Shown here: positions 26,123-32,092 of the stretch, one piece after another
Layout: the number at the start of each line of letters is the position of its first letter
How positions within the stretch are numbered: the stretch's first letter is position 1
Assembly: GCA_034432155.1 (NCBI GenBank)
Contig: DAOUCP010000097.1
Span: forward strand, 1 to 32,092
DNA: 32,092 bases
Direction: 5' to 3'
Source: DAOUCP01 sp034432155
GTDB lineage: Bacteria > Chloroflexota > Anaerolineae > Epilineales > Epilineaceae
The notes under the pieces: generated by a model
The model's database searches: none
Told to the model about the DNA's origin: nothing
Seen by the model: only the letters and a program-made list of their open reading frames with translations
Position numbers and translations under genes: made by a program

Positions 26123-26128
26123 ATTATA
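26123..26128 (-). promoter_or_regulatory. -10 element of the secA promoter
   Basis: On the minus strand a perfect TATAAT stands 58 bp upstream of the secA ATG in an otherwise GC-rich stretch. No convincing -35 is present at 17 or 18 bp (AGCCGC, CAGCCG), so activation or weak use is possible. Confidence 0.4.
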
Positions 26129-26150
26129 GAGGCCTGGCCACCGTGGCGGC

Positions 26151-26232
26151 TGCCCGGCGCGGGCAGAAGACGCTTCACGGCAGCCGTTGATGTCCCACTG
26201 GAACAAAGGTTGCCCGGCGCGGGCGGGGGACG
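26151..26232. repeat. 22-bp direct repeat pair upstream of secA
   Basis: TGCCCGGCGCGGGC occurs at 26151-26164 and 26211-26224. With flanks, the match is 19 of 22 bases (26151-26172 and 26211-26232). The copies are 60 bp apart. Each contains a self-complementary GCCCG-GCG-CGGGC that can fold into a small hairpin. They lie just upstream of the secA -10. Confidence 0.6.
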
Positions 26233-26298
26233 TTCGGCGGCGCGAGGCCTCCGACGAGCGATCACGTCGAAGGCCACGCTCGGCCCAACTGGGCCGAG

Positions 26299-27567
26299 CT
26301 AGTTCCGGACGGCCGCCGGCGCGCGGGGTGCGCTTGCCGCGCCGCTGCGCCTCGGCATGGCGCTGCGCACCACGGCTTGCGGTCGGGCGATGCCCCCCAG
26401 TTCCAGGAGCAGCGGATCGCCCGAATCCCTATCCCGCCGGTACCAGGCCTCCCGCACGCTGGGTGGCAGGAACTCAGACCCGCCGAGCACCTCCTGACGC
26501 ACCCCCACGGCGATGGTTCGACTGCCGACAAGGAACTCGGCCACCCGGTATTCGAAGGGGAAGTACTGGTCAGCCACCGGCACCACGGCCGCCATGGCCT
26601 GGGCCGCGAGGTCGGCGCCCACGAAGCGATGGCCAACCCGGCCACGCGGTGCCTGGTCGGCGATGGCCGCCACGTCGATGTTGGCCAGCGGCCACTGAGG
26701 CGGATCGGGCACGAACGGCGGCTGGGACTCTTGGGCCAGGATGGTCGCCTTCTCCGCCTGGTATGGCTCGCTTAGGATCGTCGCCAGCTCGGATTCGCGC
26801 TCCTTCACATAATTCACCAGCCGCATCGCATCTCCAGCACCGGGAATGTCAGGTGCCGGGCCTCGTGCCCACTCCTCCCAGCTACGCAGGCTCACACGCC
26901 AGGAGCCGGCGGTGATCCGGCCGTACACGTGCAGGGTGAGGTTCATCTGGGCGGGGTGAGCGTAGGTGGAGTTCATGCTGAAGAACGTCACCCGATAGGC
27001 GAGCTGATCCATCCAGCGGGCCACGTCGCGCTCGCTCAGCCGCGTCTCGTACAGCAGTTGCATGCGGTCGAGCAATTTCGGTCCCGCGATCAGCCGCCCG
27101 TCGCCGTATAACGTCAGCCAGGGAGTGCCTTCCATCTCCTGCCAGACGTTGCCAATGGTGTCGCCATACGTCCAACCCATTTGCAGGATGATGGTGCCGC
27201 TGCCCCTCGGATAGTCGATCGACTCCGGCGTCGCCGTGGGTGTGCGCGTGGGTCGGGGAAGCGGCGTCCGGCTCACCGTCGGCGTGTTCGTGGCTGCCGT
27301 CGCCGGGCCCCTTGGTGTAGCCGTAGCCGGCTCCGGACGAGGGAAGGCGCCGCCAAAGGTGTGCAATACCCGCGGCAGGTGCACGGACACCGTTAGCGTC
27401 GGTGCCTGGGAGGCGTCGATGGCTATCTGCCCCCTGGCCTCCGCCTGAGCGCGGACGGGTCCCAATGCAGAGCCGAGTGCCCGCGTGTCACCGACGCGCG
27501 CGGCCAGAGCGCCGAGGACCAACATGCCGCTAACCACCGCGAGAGCAGAACGCATCGCACCGCTCAT
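26299..27567 (-). CDS. Secreted protein of unknown function with Thr/Pro linker
   Basis: 422 residues from the ATG at 27567, with GGGAGG about nine bases upstream; a longer reading to 27876 has no support. Residues 1 to about 40 hold a signal peptide (MRSALAVVSGMLVLGALAARV). Residues about 70-112 are a TPTATP-type linker. The following domain has a beta-rich start (GTIILQMGW), the phrase WLTLYGDGRLI near 145, a helix LLYETRLSERDVARWMDQLAY, and a second part with many Trp, Tyr and Pro residues. The LYGDGR phrase is one I associate with unannotated secreted proteins in Chloroflexota and Actinomycetota; this is recollection. No catalytic motif is visible. The linker type is shared with the VWA and LVIVD proteins. 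Confidence 0.75.
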   Translation of the reverse strand: MSGAMRSALAVVSGMLVLGALAARVGDTRALGSALGPVRAQAEARGQIAIDASQAPTLTVSVHLPRVLHTFGGAFPRPEPATATPRGPATAATNTPTVSRTPLPRPTRTPTATPESIDYPRGSGTIILQMGWTYGDTIGNVWQEMEGTPWLTLYGDGRLIAGPKLLDRMQLLYETRLSERDVARWMDQLAYRVTFFSMNSTYAHPAQMNLTLHVYGRITAGSWRVSLRSWEEWARGPAPDIPGAGDAMRLVNYVKERESELATILSEPYQAEKATILAQESQPPFVPDPPQWPLANIDVAAIADQAPRGRVGHRFVGADLAAQAMAAVVPVADQYFPFEYRVAEFLVGSRTIAVGVRQEVLGGSEFLPPSVREAWYRRDRDSGDPLLLELGGIARPQAVVRSAMPRRSGAASAPRAPAAVRN

Positions 27568-27713
27568 GCCTCTCGTCCCTCCCGTGACATCCCACGGCGA
27601 TGGTGGTACAGGCCGTGGACGCCGTCGCGCCAGGGACGCGCCACACGCCGGTTTGGCGGCGCATCCCGACGATGAAGCGCCCTTGTGGCGCGCCATGCAC
27701 GGTGGCAGGCAGG

Positions 27714-28292
27714 TTAGACCGGTCCGGCGGCCCCAGCAAGACCGAGTTCGCCGGCAATGCCTTGCATGGCTTCCAGCACTACTGCGAAATGCTCTTCGAG
27801 CGACATCCCCAGCTCTGCCGCCGCACGCTCGACTTCCTCTCGGTCCACCCCGCCAGCAAAGGCGCGGTCCTTCCACTTCTTGCGCAGCGAGGAAACCTTC
27901 ACTGCGCCCAGATTCTTGTCGGGGCGCACCAAGGCCACCGCCACGACGAAGCCCGTGATGTCATCGCAGGCGTGGAGCGCCTTCTCCATGCGCGTCTGCC
28001 GGGTCACCCCGGTATACTCCGCATGCGACAGCACCGCGCGCCGGATTTCGGCTGGCCAACCCTGCGCCGCCAGGATCTTCTCGCCCTCGATCGGGTGGGC
28101 CGGCGCGGCCTTCGTCATCTCGTAGTCGAAATCGTGCAGCAGGCCAACGATGGCCCACTGCTCCTCGTCCTCGCCGAACCGGCGGGCGTAGGCACGCATT
28201 GCCGCCTCCACGGCCAGCATGTGACGCCGCAGGTTCTCGCTCCGCGTGTAGTCACACATCAGTGCATAGGCACGATCTCGGCTGTACTCCAC
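27714..28292 (-). CDS. HD-domain hydrolase family protein
   Basis: 192 residues from a GTG at 28292, which has GGGAG six bases upstream. An ATG at 28313 is the alternative and has no clear ribosome site. The HD superfamily metal site is readable: the first His in LRRHMLAVE, then LLHDFDYE with the His-Asp pair, and AVLSHAEYTG and HACDDITGF further on. Proteins of this group hydrolyse phosphate esters of nucleotides or related compounds; the substrate here is unknown. HPIEGEKIL is typical of the HDIG subgroup. The C-terminal 60 residues (RKKWKDRAFAGGVDREEVERAAAELG) are helical. It is alone between the unknown secreted protein and the bactofilin gene on the same strand. Confidence 0.85.
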   Translation of the reverse strand: MEYSRDRAYALMCDYTRSENLRRHMLAVEAAMRAYARRFGEDEEQWAIVGLLHDFDYEMTKAAPAHPIEGEKILAAQGWPAEIRRAVLSHAEYTGVTRQTRMEKALHACDDITGFVVAVALVRPDKNLGAVKVSSLRKKWKDRAFAGGVDREEVERAAAELGMSLEEHFAVVLEAMQGIAGELGLAGAAGPV

Positions 28293-28354
28293 GGTTCGCT
28301 CCCGCTGACGCATCTGCCGGCCATCGTCGCAGTCAGGCCCGGCTGCCCGTCCCC

Positions 28355-29053
28355 CTACCTTCGCCGGCCCGAGGGCTGCGCACGGCGCCGTGAGGAGGTC
28401 GGTGGCGGTGCCGGCGGCGCATCGTCGCTAGCCACCTCCGGGATGATCGGTTCGATGTCCTCGGCCAGCTCGTAGACTTCCTCCTCGGCCTCGTCGGAGG
28501 CGGGGCGGGAGGAGCCCTCGACCGTCACCGCCGGCCCAGGTTCCGAAGCCGCACTCGAGGCGCCGGCAACAGCCGGCCCCGCTGCACTGCCGGTTGGTCC
28601 GTCGTGCCTGGCCGTCCCAGCCAGCGGCTCGATGACCACATCGCTACCGGCCACGTCGTCCGTCGGCGCCTGCAACGCCCGCTGGTCCATACCGCGGATC
28701 CGGCTATTGCCCTGGAACACGCCACCCTCGTCGATCATGACTTGTCCCACCATGATGTCGCCCAACACCTGCCCGTGGCTCAGGATCTCCAGTCGGCCAG
28801 TGGCATCGACGTTCCCCTTCAGCGCGCCACCCACTGTGACGTTGCGGGCTGTGATGTTGGCGACGACTTTCGCGCCATCGCCGATCACCACGTTGCCGGC
28901 CACCTCGATGACACCCTCGAAGATGCCGTCGACGCGCACACCGCCGTCGCTGCGCAAGTGACCGGTCACACTGGCGGAAGGGCCGACAACACTCTCCAAC
29001 ACCTCGTGTTGCGATCGGCGTGCCTCCCTACCGAAGAATGACATGAGTCCCAT
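28355..29053 (-). CDS. Bactofilin (polymer-forming cytoskeletal protein) with acidic C-terminal tail
   Basis: 232 residues from the ATG at 29053 (AAAGGAG upstream); the second ATG at 29044 is less well placed. Residues about 20-125 are the bactofilin beta-helix, with regular short strands: ASVTGHLRSDGGVRVDGIFEGVIEV, VVIGDGAKVVANITARNVTVGGALKGNVDATGRLEI, then QVMIDEGGVFQGNSRI. Bactofilins form filaments without nucleotide at the inner face of the membrane and guide cell-wall enzymes. The tail of about 105 residues is disordered and acidic (DEAEEEVYELAEDIEPIIPE), then ends basic (SSRRRAQPSGRRR). It starts ten bases after the stop of an M23 peptidase gene, a pairing also seen in shape modules of other phyla. 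Confidence 0.9.
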   Translation of the reverse strand: MGLMSFFGREARRSQHEVLESVVGPSASVTGHLRSDGGVRVDGIFEGVIEVAGNVVIGDGAKVVANITARNVTVGGALKGNVDATGRLEILSHGQVLGDIMVGQVMIDEGGVFQGNSRIRGMDQRALQAPTDDVAGSDVVIEPLAGTARHDGPTGSAAGPAVAGASSAASEPGPAVTVEGSSRPASDEAEEEVYELAEDIEPIIPEVASDDAPPAPPPTSSRRRAQPSGRRR

Positions 29054-29063
29054 TGCTCTCCTT

Positions 29064-30047
29064 TCAGCGGTCCGCCGCTCCGTCCATCGACGGCCGAGGG
29101 TCCAGCAGTTGCCCATTCTGCCAAACCTCATAGTGCAAATGCGGGCCCGTCGAGGTACCGGAACTGCCCGAGAGGCCCACCACCTCGCCCTGCCTGACCG
29201 CCTTGCCGCTCGCGACCGACAGCGCCGAGAGGTGAGCGTAGAGCGTGTTGTAGCCGTTGTCGTGCTGCAACAGCACACACCAGCCGTACCCCGGCTGCCA
29301 GCCGCTGCCCAGAACGACACCATCCGCTGTCGCCTGAACAGGCGTGCCATAGGCCAGGGCGATGTCAATGCCGGTATGGAAGTTCGGCACGCCCCGAAAG
29401 ATACGCCAGCCAAAGGAAGACGTCACGTCGCCGCGCGCTGGCCAGTTCGCCGGTTCCCGGGCCACCTCGGTGCGCCGCTCTGCTAGGCCTGCGGAAGCCG
29501 CCTTGCGCGCCTCCACGTTTGCCTGGAGCGCATACAACTCGGCAAGGCCTGCCGACAGTCGCATGCGGAGGAGCGCCAGGCGATCGGCATCCACCGTCGC
29601 TGCCTCACGCCGGCTACCGGTGCCTGCCGTTCCGTCCGGCAGTCCCGACCAGGTGCCTGGGCTGGCGGGCAAGCCCATCTCCTCGCGCAGGCGGCGGCTG
29701 AGGGCATCCACGCCGTCCAGCTGCATCTCGATGGCTTCCAACTCCAGACCCAGCGTCTCCTGCTCGCTTTCCGCTTGACGCAACTCGGCGTGCTGGTGGG
29801 CAATGGTCCGCTCTAGTTCGTTGCGCCGACTGTTGAGCAGTGCCAACTCCACTCGCTGGCGGGCGAGTAACCCCTCCTGTTGGCGAACGGTCCGTTCCAG
29901 GTATGCCCAGCGAACCGCGATCCCCGCGGCCAAGAGCAAGAGGAGGAGGCGAAGGCTGGCTACCGCCTCGAGGGTTGGGCGCGACCACTCGTTGGGCCGC
30001 CACGTCCTGGCCAAATCAGAGTCCTTCTGGGGCGGTGCCCGCGCCAC
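29064..30047 (-). CDS. M23-family (LytM) peptidase with N-terminal membrane anchor and coiled coil
   Basis: 327 residues from a GTG at 30047. No Shine-Dalgarno is present, and the promoter leaves only about 13 nt of leader. Residues about 32-50 form a membrane anchor (LRLLLLLLAAGIAVRWAYL). Residues about 50-125 are a coiled coil (LLARQRVELALLNSRRNELERTI and on). The LytM domain (about 215-310) has the zinc ligands HTGID and HLHYEV, and the core phrases GTPVQATADGVV and GEVVGLSGSSGTSTGPH. These enzymes cut peptide cross-links of peptidoglycan. With the bactofilin directly downstream, a role in cell shape or septation is likely by comparison with the CcmA and Csd proteins of Helicobacter. Confidence 0.9.
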   Translation of the reverse strand: MARAPPQKDSDLARTWRPNEWSRPTLEAVASLRLLLLLLAAGIAVRWAYLERTVRQQEGLLARQRVELALLNSRRNELERTIAHQHAELRQAESEQETLGLELEAIEMQLDGVDALSRRLREEMGLPASPGTWSGLPDGTAGTGSRREAATVDADRLALLRMRLSAGLAELYALQANVEARKAASAGLAERRTEVAREPANWPARGDVTSSFGWRIFRGVPNFHTGIDIALAYGTPVQATADGVVLGSGWQPGYGWCVLLQHDNGYNTLYAHLSALSVASGKAVRQGEVVGLSGSSGTSTGPHLHYEVWQNGQLLDPRPSMDGAADR

Positions 30048-30067
30048 AAAGGCCCGGCCAGGCAGGC

Positions 30068-30096
30068 ATCATAGTCATCGCTACCGGACGAGTCAA
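30068..30096 (-). promoter_or_regulatory. Promoter of the M23-bactofilin pair
   Basis: On the minus strand TTGACT (30091-30096), a 17-bp spacer and TATGAT (30068-30073) form a strong promoter. The start near 30060 leaves only about 13 nt before the GTG at 30047. Confidence 0.65.
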
Positions 30097-30280
30097 CCGG
30101 CGCCGGCATCGGACGCCGGCATTCCGGGCCGATGCACCTTAGACGGCTGTCCGACGTGCCAGCCAACCCTCGGCTACCGCCAATGCTGGCGCCCCATCAA
30201 CCGGTGGCCGGAACTGGCCATATCACATGCCGCCTGTCGGCCGTTTTCGAGCGGTGAGCAACGAAGGAGGCAGCGCCACG

Positions 30281-31915
30281 ATGTTCCGCCCATCCCCGCC
30301 TCGCCGCATTTTGGCCACCTGCCTGCTCGCAGCGTTGGTCATGCTGCTGGGTATCCCTTCGGCCGGGCGCGCCCAACGGCCCGGTGCCCAGGTGCCGCCC
30401 GCCCCGCGCCAGTGCACCATCGACGGCGAGCAGCGCGCCGAGCCGCTCCAGGTGGAGCTGCGTCAGCCCGTGCAGATGACGTTGTGGCTATCCGCCTCTT
30501 GTCCGGTCGAGCTGCCGGGCAAGGCGGACATCCTGTTGGCCTTGGACCATTCGGGCTCCATGAACCAAGACGGCAAGGCCGCAGCCGCCCGCGAGGCGGT
30601 CCGCCAGTTCGTGGACCGCGTAGACTTCGAGCGTGACCGCGTGGGCATCTTGGCCTTCAACGAGACGGCCTACATCGTGCAGCCGCTGACGACGCGCCGC
30701 GAGCGGGTGCTGAGCGCGCTCGACGACATGGGTTCCGCCTCGGGCGGCACCTACATCGCCCAGGCCATCCAACTGGCCGACGCCGAGTTGGGCCATTCCG
30801 GCCGCCCCGACGCCGCCATGGTGTTGGTGCTGCTCACCGACGGCCTCGATGACCCCGGAGCCATGCAGGCGGCTGCTCAACAGGCGCACAGCCACGGCAT
30901 CATCCTCTTGGTCGTAGCCCTGGGAAGCGACGCCGCCCGCGAAGCCTTGCGCACCGTGGCCAGCGCCGACCGCTACCTCTACGTTGCGCCCACCGGTGCC
31001 CAACTGGCGGCCATATACCACGACATCGCAACCATCATCCTAACCTTTGCGGTGGCGGACGTGCAGATTACCGATCAGCTGGCGGATGACGTCACGTATG
31101 TCGCCGACAGCGGTCTGCCGGATGAGCCCCAGGGCGACCGTCAGCTCCGCTGGCGCCGCAGCACACTCGGCAGCACGCCGACCGTCATCCGCTATCAGCT
31201 CCAGATCGACCGCGTCGGCCGCCTCCAGCCCAGTCAGGCCCTGCGGGTCAGCTACCTTGACGGTGACGGCATACGCCGTGAGGTGCTCATCGAGCCAGCG
31301 ACCGTCGAGGTTCGGGCTCCGGCGATGCATGCCATCTTGCTGCCATTGACGTATCGGAGCCACTGTTGGACCCAGGTGCGACACGCTGACGTCGTCTTGG
31401 TCCTCGACAGCTCCCACAGCATGAAGGGCCAGAAGCTCAACCAAGCGATCGCCGCCGCTCGCATCTTCCTCGACCTCCTCAACGTGCCTGCTGACCGAGC
31501 GGCGCTCGTGACCTACGACCAGACAGCCACCCTGCGTCAAGCCCTGACGTCAGACCGACAGGCCTTGGTGCAAGCGCTGGAGGGCATAGCCTCCGGATCT
31601 GGCACCCGCATCGACCGCGGCCTTGAGACGGCCCTGGCGGTGCTCCGGGACCCAGAGCGATCGGCTGCCAATCGCCCCGTGATTGTCCTGCTCAGCGACG
31701 GCATTCAGGTCGAAGAGCGGCCGCGAGCCTTCCAGGTCGGGCAACAGGCACGTGAGGCGGACATCGAGGTCTTCACCATCGGGCTGGGCGGCGACGCCGA
31801 TGGGGAGCTGCTGACTGCGATCGCCAGCGAACCGAGCCACGCCTACTTCGCACCGCAGCCGTCGGATCTCGAAGCCATCTATCGCCGGATTGCCGGCCAG
31901 GTCATCTGCCGCTGA
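30281..31915 (+). CDS. Secreted protein with two VWA domains
   Basis: 544 residues from the ATG at 30281, with GAAGGAGG about ten bases upstream; a reading from 30227 is rejected because it would precede the signal peptide. Residues 1-32 are a signal peptide (LATCLLAALVMLLGIPSAGRA). VWA domain 1 (about 80-250) has DHSGS, the Thr of GGTYIA and LLTDG. A beta-rich middle part (about 255-350) follows. VWA domain 2 (about 365-543) has DSSHS, the Thr of GSGTRID and LLSDG. Both metal sites are complete. Before domain 2 stands ILLPLTYRSHC, close to IYLPVALRYEEC before the VWA domain at 2028-4439. The protein ends with a Cys (VICR) that could pair with the one in SHC. An adhesion or signalling surface role is inferred. 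Confidence 0.85.
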   Translation: MFRPSPPRRILATCLLAALVMLLGIPSAGRAQRPGAQVPPAPRQCTIDGEQRAEPLQVELRQPVQMTLWLSASCPVELPGKADILLALDHSGSMNQDGKAAAAREAVRQFVDRVDFERDRVGILAFNETAYIVQPLTTRRERVLSALDDMGSASGGTYIAQAIQLADAELGHSGRPDAAMVLVLLTDGLDDPGAMQAAAQQAHSHGIILLVVALGSDAAREALRTVASADRYLYVAPTGAQLAAIYHDIATIILTFAVADVQITDQLADDVTYVADSGLPDEPQGDRQLRWRRSTLGSTPTVIRYQLQIDRVGRLQPSQALRVSYLDGDGIRREVLIEPATVEVRAPAMHAILLPLTYRSHCWTQVRHADVVLVLDSSHSMKGQKLNQAIAAARIFLDLLNVPADRAALVTYDQTATLRQALTSDRQALVQALEGIASGSGTRIDRGLETALAVLRDPERSAANRPVIVLLSDGIQVEERPRAFQVGQQAREADIEVFTIGLGGDADGELLTAIASEPSHAYFAPQPSDLEAIYRRIAGQVICR

Positions 31916-32092
31916 GCCAGCGCCTCATCCACGGCCCGGGATGGCCCGACCATCGCTCGCCCTCCGGGTGCGGGCGGACTCTCCCGCCGGTCGCCCGCGA
32001 GGGCGGGCAACCTCTCTCGCCAGCCGGCCGGGCTCAGCCCACCGCCCCGGCTTCCTCACCGCCCGCCCCCCCCCAGGTAGGCGGCGGTCGCC
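31916..32092. other. GC-rich end of the window with a stem-loop and no gene
   Basis: No convincing gene is present. GCGGGCG (31970-31976) and CGCCCGC (31992-31998) are perfect 7-bp arms 55 bp after the VWA gene stop and could act as a terminator, but no T-run follows. A competing hairpin, GCCCGC-GAGG-GCGGGC, lies at 31993-32008. A run of nine C occurs at 32066-32074. Confidence 0.35.

Overview
The window is GC-rich throughout and carries the marks of a member of the Chloroflexota. Its secreted proteins are joined by long Thr/Pro linkers, LVIVD-repeat propellers and VWA domains are abundant, a GerW/YtfJ protein and a bactofilin are present, and no outer-membrane genes are seen. This assignment is inference from gene content; no rRNA or tRNA gene was found. 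Nothing looks like an insertion sequence, prophage or CRISPR array.

Layout. 1-6691 is a divergent surface module: an LVIVD-repeat protein on the minus strand (it runs off the left edge), and on the plus strand a VWA protein translationally coupled to a second LVIVD protein. Back-to-back promoters lie between them. A 53-bp tandem repeat (6690-6848) separates this module from a minus-strand block read 14453 to 6843: gnd-like 6-phosphogluconate dehydrogenase, thioredoxin, a PKD/propeller lipoprotein, gap, a second gap, pgk, a small membrane protein and a GerW-family protein. The second gap product has lost the catalytic Cys and the catalytic His, so it reads as a GAPDH pseudoenzyme made beside the active enzyme. 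This is the most striking observation in the window.

14522-17110 holds a membrane protein convergent with an hpt-type phosphoribosyltransferase (stop codons overlap in one CTAG), an hsp20 gene with a clear promoter and terminator, and a small unknown gene whose start region carries a palindromic operator candidate. 17215-20465 is a glycan operon: GT2, GT4 and methyltransferase, expressed from a promoter that predicts a leaderless mRNA. aspS (20487-22253) has a 300-nt leader with its own promoter, an 11-bp hairpin, a short His-rich reading frame and an intrinsic terminator, which suggests attenuation.

The right part holds a small lipoprotein, secA, a secreted protein of unknown function, an HD-domain protein, a bactofilin next to an M23 peptidase (cell-shape or envelope module), and a secreted protein with two VWA domains related to the VWA protein at the left end.

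Start sites were chosen by Shine-Dalgarno spacing, signal peptides and family lengths. All functions are inferred by eye from motifs; no database search was run.
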